A DNA stretch of 43,478 bases, from the NCBI GenBank assembly GCA_905250885.1, contig CAJNOQ010000680.1, positions 1-43,478 of the forward strand, given 5' to 3'. This DNA comes from Didymodactylos carnosus (lineage: Eukaryota; Rotifera; Eurotatoria; Philodinida; Philodinidae). This document shows positions 1 to 13,026 of the stretch, in pieces. Made by a program: the position numbers and the translations under genes. Position 1 is the first letter of the stretch. Each line of letters starts with the position of its first letter. Under the pieces are notes generated by a model that did not search any database, was not told the DNA's origin, and saw only the letters and a list, made by a program, of their open reading frames with translations.

Positions 1-1459
1 AGTGCATTTAGACGAAACCAAGCTCAAATTTTATTTTGAATGTATAATTATTGATTACAAGTCTTTTGCAATGTATGTAAGGCAAAGAAAAACTGCTGAA
101 AAAAAACGTCTAAGAATCACGAAAGGAAGCACTTTTTTTTCCTTGGCCGTTAGATCAATTGGCCAATTTTATTGTACACGATTTTTCATTTATCGTGTTC
201 GTTTTTTTAGGATTAATGTAAACGATGTGAATTAAAATTTCAAAATAAAGATCAATATTGGACTCATACGTTTTTTTGTTTATTGCATTGATTTGTGTCA
301 AACTAATGCAAAATCTGTCATTATTACTTAAATTTCTTTTCGACAGTCACGAACTAGTCATTTGTCAAATACGTCAGATCAAATACGTTTTGCATTTAAA
401 ATCTAGTCCCTTGTATCTCTACTTCATACAATAAAATAACAAAAAAAACAAAAAATTATACATTTTTTTTTCGCAAACCCCGGTTTATTGTATTGTAACC
501 TGTTTTTATCATTATTATCTGTTCATTCTCTTTGTCAAATGGTTTAAAATAGTCATATTTACATTGTATTTTCTGAAAAACTGTTTTATCTGTTTTTTTT
601 TTATTTCTGTCATCTGTAATTGCTGATGTAATAAATGAAATAGCATTTTTTTTTATTATTAAAAAACAATCGAAACAACGGCACTGTGCCGATAGTTATT
701 TAGAGTTCTGTGAATGAATAAAAGATGATTAGTGTGATAACTTTATTAAAGAAAAAAATGAACTGCAATACCAATTGTTCATTAACATGTTTTCATTCAT
801 ATAGGATTCTATTTCATCATTGATTTAATGGTATGAGATCATAGCTTAGAATTAGTATGAAAGTTGACAAATTGATAATTTTATGAAAAAAATTCTTTTA
901 GAGCATTACAATTGTGTAGAAGAACTAAAAAGCTAGTTTGAAAACCATCAGTTAATGTCTCGTATCTCATTATTAGTCTAATTTTAATTGTTGTCATGAA
1001 AAGTTTAGACTACATATTCTTTATGAAAGGATTACAGGTTTGATACTTTCTTTTCCAATCAATGCATATTATTATTTTTTTACAATACAGATGTTTTCAT
1101 ATTGTTCTATTTTTTACCAGATAACTGTTGTTTTGTTGGTGTATAATCATGATTTTGTTGTATTCTCAAAATGACATGCACTATGCAACAAACAAGATAA
1201 CCCACTCATTCTCTCCAGCAAAAATAGAAAAGTATATCAGCTATTTTTCTTATGAAACTCATTAAATATTGCTTTACCCATTTCCATAAATTGTTTATCT
1301 CTTTCGATTTAAAGTAATATGATGATTACTTTACATTTCTTCTTATATTTATTTTACTTAATTTTTTGTTGCTCAGCTGTTATGACAAGTACAGTTTTCG
1401 GGTTATTTCAATCAAAACTTCATTGACACTGTACAGAAATAATTGTAGAAAACAAAATT
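1..1459. other. AT-rich non-coding stretch, no gene seen
   Basis: I see only AT-rich sequence with many poly-T and poly-A runs. The open frames here, for example 2-235, are short and low in complexity, have no recognisable domain and no convincing splice context. It may be intergenic or an intron of a gene lying left of the window. Confidence 0.5.
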
Positions 1460-1935
1460 TAATTTTTAGACGGATCCATCCCAGTGTATAGTGAATAGTG
1501 ATAGTAGTTTACATACAGTCAGTACTGAGAAAAATGATAGTGATTATCAGCATGAAAGGTCAACAAAAAGGTCACCTGCTCTTTCTGAAAACATTACAAG
1601 GTCACAAAACGTATTTTTATCGTTCATTCAAGTGGAATACTTTACTTGTAATAAGGAAGGAAGAATACCTCACCTTGCGGCTACCGTTTCCGGTATAGAT
1701 TCTGCCGAAGGGCAGTTTTAATAGTCCGACAAGCTTCTGACATGGTCAACCATCTCGTTACTAGTCATCAATCACAGCTCTGGACTAGCTTGACGCAGAA
1801 TTCTTTCGCCCATTTACTTGAGCTCCCCATACACACTCACTACCACGTACTGACTTTCCGGAAAGTTACCCAAACTAGCCTGAGGAGCTGTGTTGTACAT
1901 CACAACGTAGTGCGTATGCTATCGGACAGGTGATC
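1460..1935 (+). other. GC-richer coding-like island, unrecognised exon or gene relic
   Basis: A plausible acceptor (ttaatttttag, ending at 1469) is followed by a frame open to TAA at 1719-1721, about 83 codons. It is rich in Ser, Thr and charged residues and has more balanced codons than the flanks. A second open frame runs 1742-1933 (63 codons). Base composition is clearly less AT-rich than the surrounding DNA, and the island ends exactly where a foldback element begins. I do not recognise the protein. It could be the last exon of a gene starting left of the window, or a decayed gene. Confidence 0.3.
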
Positions 1936-2206
1936 ATTCACGATATTCTAAGAAAAAATTCTAGAAAATATATTTTTCTTTAGTTTTAAAATTTAATTAT
2001 AAAAATTGCAATGACTACTTGAGTTAGCATTGCAAATTGTAACGTTAATCTGCGATACTTCATCTCCATCTGTGCTATAGTCTGATTTTTAAATCCGTAA
2101 CATTTTAATCCATAAGTTGACTTCCTATTGCATTTTTTGTAATTTAATTTTGAAACTAATGAAAAATGCATTTTCTAGAATTCTTTATCTTAGAATAGCG
2201 CGAATG
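1935..2206. mobile_element. Small foldback/MITE-like element with ~78-bp terminal inverted repeats
   Basis: The left arm, about 1935-2012, is the imperfect reverse complement of about 2127-2206. Shared blocks in order are cattc-cg, tattctaaga, attctagaaaat and gcaat. A second small hairpin (ttgcaatg / cattgcaa) sits just inside the left arm. The element is about 272 bp with a unique centre of about 115 bp and no coding capacity. I could not settle a target-site duplication, so the superfamily is open. Confidence 0.6.
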
Positions 2207-2319
2207 ACATGAACTTTTCAGTGATGGATTCATACGCTTTTTATCACTCTAGTCTTCTTAGATGTCTTTGAAGAAAAAAAAATAAAACAGATAATATGTT
2301 GACAATCGCCAGTACTGTA

Positions 2320-2640
2320 CTTTGAGTGTGTGCGCCAACAACGATCAATTCACCGTATGATAGATATCTCGTCGCATCTATAAATTGTAATGTTTTAGAA
2401 TCAATTCATTGTGTCAAAGTAGACAAGGACAAACTGAATATTGATATTCGTGTAAGTACGACATATATTATTGTACATAGTGATGTCTATTTTTTTTCTA
2501 TAATTTAAATATCTGATCTTGATTTCAAGAACGTATATGGATGTCAGAATATCGAGAAATGTTTGAGGAGAAGTTTTTGTCTAAACTTGACTCAATCCTT
2601 ACAGAAATTTTAGAATTATTTCCCAATCATTGAAATAAAG
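2320..2640 (+). other. Orphan exon-like stretch with a poly-A signal
   Basis: A frame open from 2326 runs into a good donor (CGT|gtaagt at 2452-2453). After an AT-rich gap and an acceptor (atttcaag ending at 2529), one frame reads about 33 charged codons to TGA at 2632-2634, directly followed by an AATAAA. The two pieces do not join in frame by the obvious sites: phase-0 joining gives a different 27-codon tail. I therefore do not call a gene. It may be the decayed 3' end of a gene. Confidence 0.2.
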
Positions 2641-5600
2641 ATCATGTTTTTATACACACTTAAAACATTTTGAAATGGAATTAAAAAACAAAAATTGAGT
2701 ATTGAACACTAGTTTTTTTTTCTATTATTGCATAATCCATTTTCAGACATCGGAATTGTCTTCAATTGTTTCCACTAGTATTGAATATAGAAATAATAAC
2801 CATATACTTTTTTGAATGAAATATCTAAAGTACAATCGTAAATATTGGTGAAAAACAGAGTTACTTTTATATAATTGAAAAAAATTTTATTGTCATTAGT
2901 CTGTTGATGCTTAATTATCATTGACATGATTCTTTTCTCTATGTGACAATTTTCTCAGCAATATCTGCTAAATGAAGCTTTAAAAAATAGCTCTTTGATA
3001 AATGATAAAAGAGTTAGTATAGCGACAATAATTAATTATTATAGAGTTATCTCTGTATATATGCATACACCTGCTATTATTATTTATTAACCCACCTCTT
3101 TTCTCATTTTTTTTTCTCTACTATGTCTTCGACATAAGAATTATTTTTATGTTGACCGAAAGTTATATAACAGCTATGAATGATATGACAAACGAAGTTT
3201 TTTTCAATTTATTTCATCATTCAAGGTTCACATGTCAGATAACAGGTAACCTTTTGAATTATATACAATCAACACATCGTTTATAGACCAATTTCTACCG
3301 ATCATCTATCTCTCATATACATCCATTTCTATTCCCTATCTAAAGTTAAACTGATCACTAAATGATATTGTACGTAGAGAGAAAGAAAAACGAGAGACAG
3401 AAAGATACATTTTGTTTTATTGATGAAAAAAATAAATGCATTTCGATCATCGAATATTATTAAAAATCATCGACATTATTATTTTTTTTAACATAAAAGA
3501 AAAAAAAGAGAGAACATACAGTTGCAGAATGGATGGGCTGGAATAGTTACAAAATATGGAAAAAAAATAGAAGAATAAAACGTATGATGGACTAAAAATA
3601 GACGGACAAGCAAGAGATTATGGCAATATGAAGAAGGAAATTACCGCTTGAAGAAAGACTTATAAAAATATTTTTTAAGGCAATCAAACATAAAAGTAAG
3701 TAAATCAAAATGTCCTCCTATACATGGGAGGAGATACAAGACTTTTTGTCCTTTTTTTAAATCATATATGCATGGAAAAGTGAAATCAATAGGGTTACAT
3801 GATTTATCAAAAATAAACTTTTAAAACAAAAAATAAGAAAACAATCTAATTCTTTGCTCATAAAATAACAATAATTTATGTTAAACTAAAATGATTTAGA
3901 AAAAAAAATCTCTTTGAATTTTGTGTTTTTGTTTACATGTAAGAGATTAGGAAATCTAAAAAGATTTGTTCTAAAAAAGATTTTTATTTTATTGCATTCC
4001 GACGTACTAACTTGTTCTATTTGATATAGAAAACAAAAAAAAAAAAAAAACAAAAAATTAAGAGATCAAATCCCAACGATGTTTTGAGTATATTGTTCCT
4101 TGACATACAAGAAAATGATGTTCGATTCACAGTATGTCATGATACTTTCTTGATTTATGCAAAATAAATCTTCGTCTTTATCGATGTCCTTCTACCGTAG
4201 ATATGACAGATAGGTCTATAATACATCATATTTAAAGTGAGAAATAGTATCTAGTTGAATGTTTATTGATTATACTAGAGGGCATTCATTTTCTGTCAAC
4301 TTTTTTTTTTTATTATGTTAATGAATGCCTATGTCTCGTCTCATCTCTGAAAAAAACAAAATTTCGACAAATCAAAGAAGTATAACAAAACTAATTCAGT
4401 TCAATTTTCTTGTTTTTCTTACAATTAACTACTAAAAATCTTCTTCTTTTTTCTAAGATTGAAATTGTATAAGATTTTTTTGTAAGCTAACAATAACACC
4501 GGAAAGATCAATCAATGTCTGTCGGTGGACTAGATTCATTTCTATAGGGCTAAACATGGAAATAGATTTTCTTCTTTTTTTTTTGTTTTGTTTTCTATAT
4601 TTCTAAATTGAATGCGACAATAGATGGAATTATGTACAAGGCTTATTAAATAAGCAATGATAGTTGTTTTTTTCTTCTGTTCATTGTATTGAAGTGGGAA
4701 TAGTTTATTGATGGTTTTGACTAATCCTTCTTTACGTTCATTATATACTCTACATTTATCTATAGAAAGACATAAAAAGTTTTTATGAAAAATGTTTTCA
4801 ACATGCTTTTCACTTTTTGAACGTATATATCACACCCATGTTAATCGAGTGCATTAAATCTTAATAGTTCTATAAAGAAAAGACAGATTCTTTTCTGTTC
4901 TTCTTTCTTTCACATATTGTGAAATTATTAATGGATAGTAACATGATCTGTATGCTCAAATCTATATCAAAAGAGACTTTTCGTTAGTTATCTATGTGTG
5001 TCATTCGGAATTTTTTCTTGAAAAATTTTCTTGTCATAAATTAGAATAAGCTCTATACCATGCGTATATAAGTATATAGAGACAAACAATATATTTTTTT
5101 TTGTGAAAATCTTATATTCAAAAGAGTCCGTACTGTATGTATCCATTGTTTTTTTGTCACTCCAAATCTATGTCTACTCCATATTACACTATAATCTTAA
5201 TAATATCTAATCTCTTTAAACCTCATTAGAGTACAGCTTCAAGGACCTTTTTTTAGTAAGTGTCTTTTATCACGCGTAAGCTTAATATTTGTTGGAAAGT
5301 TATTTACACCATAGCTATTTATTTAGATCATTATTCCTTGTTTTTTTAACAAAATTCCTTATATTATCTTTAACAATTCTCATGAAACATAAATTATCAT
5401 AATAGATGATCTTGAACATGCTGTTTTCTGTATAGAAGAAGATGAGCATTGATTCTTATATGCTTTAGGCAATGTACGTGAATCCAATTAGTATATATCA
5501 ACACACTTGAAAGCAAAATTATGAGGAAAAGAAATAATTTACATTATATTTGCATTATATCTTTTTGAGAATTCCTACCACTTGTCGTCTATTATAAAAA

Positions 5601-8600
5601 AAATGAGAAAAGGTAAACACGTTCTTAAATTAGTTTTATGGTCACTAATTTTGTGGTGGCTACTATATTTTTAAGAGGATTGTTTAAAACCTAGCAAGTT
5701 TTTACTAGGTATCCTCTCGGTTAAAGATAAAAGAATGAGTGAGATAGTTACTGAAAGAGGTTGACTGCTGCGAGACATGATTGTGTATGAATAAATATGT
5801 AGTAAAAGTAGAGACACTCAGAGCAAAGGAAGTGAACTTGAAAAATTTACAATTTAATTTCAATTTTCTTTCTTAAATCGGAAGAATATGAACACGTTTG
5901 AGTGGAAAAGAAGGCAACACTAATTTAAGAAATTCTTATGCCATACGCTCAGATGTAATCTGAGGAGATAAACCATAATATACTTTACTCTGCAATTTAG
6001 CATAAAAATGAATAATCGTTACTGACTTTTATTCACATGTAAAAGTTATAATTTCTATGCTCTCAGTTGGGATTAGATAGTGTTATTCAAATTAATTTTA
6101 AAATAGGAGAAAAGCTTCAATCTCAACTGAATTTCAAAAATAAAGACTTAGAAAACAAAGACAAACAAAAACAAAAATTTTGAAGTTAAACTAAACTAGA
6201 TAAATTTTCTTTTTACCGAGCTCAATCTAGCTTCAGAATTCTTACCTAATTATATTATTTCGTTGATCATATGATAGATTAAATTTAGCAATCATAATGT
6301 ATAGAACCGTATGAACTATGAACTATTTATTTTTACGATGTCATCGAATGTCAGTCTACTAACAGATAGGTGAGTACGCATATTACTGCAGTATCATTCA
6401 AACTTTATGGAATACGTAACATTTTTAATTCCGTGATTAAATCACAGTCGTTACTTCTTCAAAATATTGCATTTTTACTATTCCTAATTAAACATCTCTC
6501 TTATTGAGTATGAAAGACATCATGCTACTTTTCTGGATAATCTATTTTAAATTTAAGCGGAAAATAGCCTGATCTTTAATAACGAGTTAAACGCTTACAG
6601 TACTCTTTGAGTGATAGAATAAAAGTTTCTTTCATTCCAGGTTTGATATTTAGCTCTTTTATATCTTCGACCATGTAGAATGGGAGCGCAATACAGTTAC
6701 TAGTTAGTCTAAGAACCCTTCTGCATAGAAAATGTTTTTCCAAACTGTACTATCAGTGAGATAAAATTTTCAAGAATTGAAGATGATGATGTGACCTAGC
6801 TATGATAAAACGTAAGCGCTAAAGGTTGAGTCGTTCTAGTGTTATAAGTGTCGTATATGACAAAAAATTGGTCTTTTTGATAGAACCGAATGAAAGTTTT
6901 TTATCCAGAAGAAGAGAGAACATAAATGTTTTAGATGATTCTAGTCATCTAGATCTATTAATTGATCAAGATAACTTTTTAATTTTGATTGCATTACTTT
7001 TTGGCACACGTTTCATCCTTCGCGCAGAAGTGCTTTTTTTTCTTCATAATAAAAACGAACTTCAAAAACTGTTCAGTTTTTCTAGATTCATGTGATGATC
7101 TTCAATCAAAAAAAAATTAAGATTCTATGTTGAATCGTCTAGCACATCTATGTTTATAAAAACTATGTTCTGAGAAAAACGAGAAACAAATTTAAAACAT
7201 CAGATAAATCTTCAGTTTTTAATCGCAGATACACATGTATAGTAGTTTCGTGAAGTAGAAAAATTGTTCTTTCGGATAAACATAGTTCATATAATTTCAG
7301 CCCATTTTATTCATGGTAAATAAGAAAACGATATTCAAAAAGTTTTTTGTTTCTTTAAGGGGTTTCTTAAGAAAAAACAATCATGAAAACGTTTCGATTT
7401 ACTTTTACGCGGAAAATTACATATTTTGTGAAAGAAGACACTTCAGGCTGTAAAGATAGTAAATGAAACAAAAAAAAAAAAAATAAGTTTCGTTGCAAAA
7501 ACGTTGTGTTTTGTATAGAGACGGAGGAGGGAGACGACTGAACCACAAATTTCGAAAAATCTTTGATTAATATAATAATTTTGACATGCAAAAAAAAAGT
7601 ACAAATGTATTGAACTAAAACTATAAATAAATGTTTAACTATATATATACTCGGTATAATCAGAGAGATATCTTGACCCTTTTTTGTCAGTACTTATTTG
7701 AGTATTACTTGAACATATTTTATTTTTTTACGAATACAAAAAATAAAATTAAATAAATAAGAGACGACTTGTTTTTCTGACTATACACTTTCAAATTTAG
7801 CGAATAGAAGGCGCAAATCGTCTAAATCTTGACGATTTAGACTTGATTGTTCGAAGAACTGAATACTTATTGTTATTAAGAAAACTTAATCGATGACAAA
7901 ATATTTTCGTAGTGTGAAGAGCGTCGGCTATATAATCTTAGCCTTGGGATAGATTTCTTTTTCCTTCTTCCGAAAAAGTTTTAATAAATAATAGATGGTT
8001 CGGTGATCTCTTTTTGTATATCTATAATAACAAGATTATTCTATATACGATGTAAAAGAGTCTATTAATCTTTCTATACAGAGATATTAGAAAGAGCTTT
8101 CTATGCAGAGATATTAGAAAGAGCTCTCCATCAAGACATATTTATTCCTTCTGTTTTTGTTCTGTTTCTTGAACGACAACAAAAAAAAAGAGTGAACAAC
8201 AGAAAAAATAATTCAAGTGATTAGCTTTGTTATTATATTAGAGAGTTTCACTATATTCTCAAACAAAACAAAAAACAACATAACATTATCAGAGATTTAT
8301 TTTTACAAGTATTTTTTTTTTTCACATCTAGAAATAATTTTTTGTTCGTTTTTTTTGTTTTGTTTTTGTCTTTGTTTAAAAAAATAAGGTATCTACTGTA
8401 ACATTGTTAAAATATAATAATTAAGCATTGTTTTGACAACAAAATATAATCATCTAGGCCTTATATAATTGTAAAATAACAAAAATAATATAGATCAAAA
8501 TATTCATGCAGGTAGAATTATAAATATTGAAAACAGGAAAATTCATGGTTGGAATAATTATTAACGTTTTATCTAACAATAAACGAAATTATAACTGAAT

Positions 8601-9887
8601 ACAATGTTACATAGTCATTCTAAAACTACTCTTCTAGTTATTAGTACTCGTCTGTATTATTACTACATTATTGAAAAGTAAATTATTATTAATAATTTAT
8701 AACATTGTGATGTTGTTCGATTATTGGATACATTTATCACATATATTGTGGGGAGAAAAAAATGATGTTGAACCGTGAATATTGAAAAAAAAAACGTTTT
8801 AAGATAAAGTTGTCTATTATAATGAATGAATAAATAATAATACAAAAATATATGAAGAAGATGAAGAATTATATTTTTTTTTTATAATCAGCCAAAACAT
8901 GTCTTTATCATCTGTCATTGAACAATACGTCGTTATCATAATTTTGAAAACTGGTGAATGTTTAGAATGTATTAAATATTATTTTAATTGTTATTGTTGT
9001 CTTTGTATAGTTCTATAAGGTAATGGGACCCAGTTTTACAGAGACTTTAAAAATTAAGTGACTTCTGATTGTAGAGAAATATGATTAGGATATGATAAAT
9101 GAAATAACAACAGCATGTTCCCCAATCGATAGTAATACACACATACATCTATGAACAAATGGATTAACTGAATAAATTTCATCTGTCACAAATTGTATGC
9201 TATACAAATGCTAATAAAAAAAAGAAAACTTTATATGTCTTATTTCGTTGATTCTTGCATAAATCCGATCAAATTACCAAAGTTATCTTCGGTTTGGATG
9301 ACTAGTAGTTATTTTCTATCGTTACATGTCAATTTTTCTATATAAAATAATTTGCATTTTATTCTCGAGTGTCGGTCCGAAAAAACACGATTGCGTAATC
9401 ATAATTTGGATTTTTTGTTGTTTTTTTTTGGACTTTAACAGATGTGTATGTATTCCGATTAGATTCTTCTCTCTTCATTTTCTAATAGTTAATATCAATT
9501 TCTCTTTTTTACATTCGGTTCTTTTGATAAAAAAGCGTCATGCATAGCATGTATCAAAAATAAAATTGAATTATCCTCTCAAAGACACGTTCATTCATCC
9601 ATATGTATAATTTTGTGTCAAAGAAAAGAATAAGGGTTGCTGTGACATTGAAAACGCGTGAAAGATAAATTGAACTATTATCAAAACTTGAGATGGCAAA
9701 AAAAGAAAATATAAAGCGTTGTTATTTTCTTTAGTCACTGATCAGTGTGTAAATAGCGTATAATATAGTAGTAATGTTAATTATGATGAAATAACGGAAA
9801 TATTGATAATTATTCATGATGTAAAATTATTTATTCTATTTGACACTTTTTGTCAATAAATTTGTTGAACTTTTTTTCTTTTTGTAG
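2641..9887. other. Long AT-rich region upstream of the receptor, no gene recognised
   Basis: About 7.2 kb with no convincing exons. The longest open frame (6826-7095, 89 codons) has no family resemblance and no splice context. The stretch contains poly-T runs, a 27-nt tandem duplication at 8071-8124 and small hairpins (10-bp arms at 4281-4290 and 4320-4329). Because the receptor start codon sits four bases after an acceptor, its untranslated first exon and promoter probably lie somewhere here; I cannot place them. Confidence 0.5.
8071..8124. repeat. 27-nt tandem duplication
   Basis: Two adjacent 27-nt copies, 8071-8097 and 8098-8124, differ at one position (tataca versus tatgca). The repeat lies in non-coding DNA and has no evident function. 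Confidence 0.8.
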
Positions 9888-9891
9888 AACT

Positions 9892-12800
9892 ATGAGTAGT
9901 TTATGGAAGAATGACACGATAGAATACAATGAAAAATCACCGGATTCGTTTGTCTGGAGTAGTCTGAGCTTAGTAATAAGTAAGTCTATCGAGGTAATTT
10001 CTGAACTGAAGTATATATTTTTATTTGTTTTCGGTTTTTTTTATAGTAATTATAGCAACAGTATGCGGAAACAGCCTTGTTTGTATCGCTGTTATCCGAG
10101 AACGTCAATTAAGGAATATTACTAATTATTTTTTAACGTCGTTAGCATTTACCGATTGTCTAGTAGCGTGTCTTGTTATGCCATTGGCAGTTACAGTTGA
10201 ACTCATAGGTATATTAAATCACATTAAAAAATTAAATATGAAAAATTGTGATGATCTACACTATTTATATAGGACATTTTCCATTTGATTCATTTGCCTG
10301 TAATCTATGGTTAACATTTGATGTTTGCTGTAGCACATCATCCATTTGGCACATGAGGTGACTTTGATATATCTTTTATATTTTCATCTATCGAATATAT
10401 TTTCGTTTTTTATAGTGTAATGTCATTAGATCGTTATCTTACACTACGATATCCCCTAAAATATGGAAGAAATAAACGACGAAGTTTGATGGCATATAAA
10501 ATTATCACAATTTGGTACCTATTATAAAACTTTTAGTAATAGATAAATTAGAAATTTTTCTCTATATATTTAGGTTGATTAGTTTTGCTATTTGTTTACC
10601 ATTATTTATATTAGGTCAAATTGATTCAACAAATGTTTTTGATAGAGAGAATCGTGCATGTTTTCCACAGCATCGTACATTTAAAATTTACGGAAGTATT
10701 GTTGCTTTTTTTATACCGTTAATAATTATGATTGTAACATACGCATTAACCATGAGTGCTTTACACCAAGCCGTTAGCACAAAGAAAAAACGTTTAAAAG
10801 GACGTAATAAAATGGCATTAGTATTAAATTTAGCCACAATGGCTGTTAGATGGCGACGAGCAGTTAATACACCAGCTGATGTGCTCAAAAATGAAGAAGT
10901 AGTTAATAGTAAGAATAACGATTGTTCTGAAAATCTTCCGCCTGTAGTCACAGAGCCAACAACTCATTTAACTCCCAAACGTCGTGCCTATTCATTACTT
11001 TCAAATGAACACTATGATAAGCAATATGAAACGAATAGCAGTCTTTCAACATCAATTAATCATTTAAATAAAAAATTTATTTCAACACATCAATGGCAAA
11101 AATTATTGGAACGTCATCATAATCCAAGAATGTCGGCTCCAAATAAAGTACCTGTTTCCAATTGTAATAACAAACCTCTTCTAGATAAAACAAGTAAGTT
11201 TTTAGAAAGTCATTGATTCTTTGAACATTTGTATATAAATTTAGATAAAAACCAAAAACAACTACTTGACGTATCATCATCTTATCTGCAACAAAAAGCT
11301 GAGGGAAAACGATCACATTCGTGTACGCAATATTCATTGAACGATGATTTTAGACAAAAGAAACGGCGAAGTTCATCAACTCACACTCTATTACAAATCA
11401 GAAGAGATTCTCAAAAAATAGGTGAAGAATTAGAAAAATTAAGTCAAAGAGTGTCTTCATTAGCAATGATAAATCCAATAGCTAAAGCATTGATACCCCA
11501 GTCAACAAATGAAACACATTCATTTTTAAATAACAAAAAATCAATGTCCACCATGGATACAATAGTGCGAAATAGCAACTTAAATTTATTATCTGAACAC
11601 CACCGATATCATGCGTAAGTAAACTGAGAAATTTGAAATACATGTTCTATTCTTTTATTTTGATAAACGCAGTGTGAATCTGCAAGGTGCAAGTACGTTT
11701 ACTGTAAACATTCCGTTCACTCATTCAATGCAAACTCCATCAATTAATCCTGTTCAAATCACACCAGAAAATGGTTCTAGAACTATTACCATACCACAAT
11801 CATCACCAACTATTCCAAATGTTCTCATTACTCACGAAATGGACAATCAAAATAGTCCGATAAAACGTCGTTTATCTTCACCATCGAAAAACATTCAACA
11901 ATCAAATGTAAAAATGGCATGTCGAAAATTACGTTATTGGATAACTGTAACTTCTGATGGTGATCGCCCATTTTATTCCGCAAACAATCTGACTGAACAT
12001 ACACCGATTATTAATAAAAAAGATCCTCGGCAATCGTTTACACATCTATCATCCGCATGTCTACGATTATTACCAAATATCGAACAATTTTGTGGTAAAA
12101 CAACAATCGTACCAGAAAATTCGTCTACAGTTCGCCAACAACTACTTGTAGATAATGCTGTATCGTCGTCTGTTCATAGTTGTATGCTCCAACGAAACAG
12201 TTGTACGCTACAACGAAGTTCAGTTTGTTCCAATCTTGCAGCACTTCCAAGACGTCAACGACGACGTGGCTCATCGTCTTCCTTTCAGATATATTCCAAT
12301 CAACAACTTCAACAACTACCAATAAATACAGATCGTTTATCATTAGCATCGGCTATATTATTTCAAAAACGTTCACATTTCGTAAACGGCAGTGAGCAGA
12401 GTAGTTTTCAAATGGTATCAATTGACACTGAATCATCATCGTGTTCATCATCATTAACGCATACAGGTAATTAGTTTAGAATCAATAAATGTGGCGAATA
12501 CATGTTTTTTTTTAACAGGTGTACCACATTCGATTACAAACTCATCTGCTTCAACAAAAAAACATAGTAATACGTTTAAAAATTTAACAAAATCGTCTGT
12601 TAGCAATGAGCGTAAAGCTATGCGTGTATTATTAGTCATTTTCTCGGTATTTGTGATACTATGGACTCCATTTTTTATCATAAATCTATTGTCCTGTTTT
12701 ATATCGAATATTCCAAATGTTTTGTTATCCATGAGTACCTGGTTAGGTTATTGTTCCAGCGGTGCTAATCCAATTATTTATACAATATTCAGCCGTGCAT

Positions 12801-12961
12801 TTCGTCGCGCATTTTATAACATCTTATTTTGTAAAAAAGTTATTACATCACACAAATCACAATTATTTAGTCCATCATGTAACACATTAAGTATCACGCG
12901 AAATAATTATAATAACGAAAGAAAACATTCAAATTACAGTTATGTTCAGGCTGGCATCTGA
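9892..12961 (+). CDS. 5-HT2-type serotonin/biogenic-amine G-protein-coupled receptor
   Basis: Eight coding exons: 9892-9979, 10047-10208, 10273-10357, 10416-10514, 10574-11193, 11245-11614, 11673-12466, 12519-12961. They join in frame to about 886 residues. Seven-helix landmarks are N38 (1.50), D66 (2.50), C93, amine-binding D100 (3.32), DRY 117-119, W145 (4.50), ECL2 C174, P193 (5.50), W788-x-P790 with F791-F792 in TM6, and N823-P824-x-x-Y827 in TM7. TM5 reads GSIVAFFIP, giving G5.42, S5.43 and A5.46 as in vertebrate 5-HT2B/2C, and the TYALT stretch after it also matches that family. The N terminus is short with one NDT glycosylation site; TM3 lacks nothing essential. The protein should sit in the plasma membrane and, by family, couple to Gq. 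A spliced 5' UTR is likely (acceptor at 9886-9887). A D2-like or other amine receptor is the alternative. Confidence 0.88.
10747..12607 (+). other. Giant third intracellular loop of the receptor (about residues 209-772)
   Basis: Between TM5 (ending near residue 208) and TM6 (starting near residue 772) lie about 560 residues encoded by four exons. The loop is rich in Ser, Thr, Asn, Gln and basic clusters ([10 protein letters not shown] near its start, RRQRRRG near residue 680) and has no recognisable folded domain. Frames and splice phases are intact throughout (phases 1, 2 and 1 at the three internal introns), so it is coding rather than an unspliced intron. Vertebrate 5-HT2 receptors have loops far shorter than this. 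Confidence 0.8.
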
Positions 12962-13020
12962 AGAGCAAAGCATTCCTTTCTTTCTTTCTTTTTTTAAATA
13001 AAAAAACAAGTGCAATGAAC

Positions 13021-13026
13021 AATAAA
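13021..13026 (+). terminator. Probable poly-A signal of the receptor gene
   Basis: An AATAAA hexamer lies 60 bases after the receptor stop codon at 12959-12961. An earlier near-match (aataaaa) lies at about 12998. Such hexamers are common in AT-rich DNA, so support comes from position only. Confidence 0.45.

Noticed and set aside
4281-4329. 10-bp inverted repeat (ggcattcatt / aatgaatgcc)
   Set aside because: Short arms with a poly-T spacer in AT-rich DNA; not distinguishable from chance and no element ends seen.
6826-7095. 89-codon open frame as a gene
   Set aside because: No family resemblance, no splice or start context, composition like the AT-rich background.
9892-12961. Dopamine D2-like identity for the receptor
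   Set aside because: TM7 (TWLGY) would also fit D2, but TM5 has G5.42 and A5.46 instead of the catechol-binding serines, and the TM5 region follows 5-HT2 closely. I kept 5-HT2-type as the call and D2-like as the alternative.
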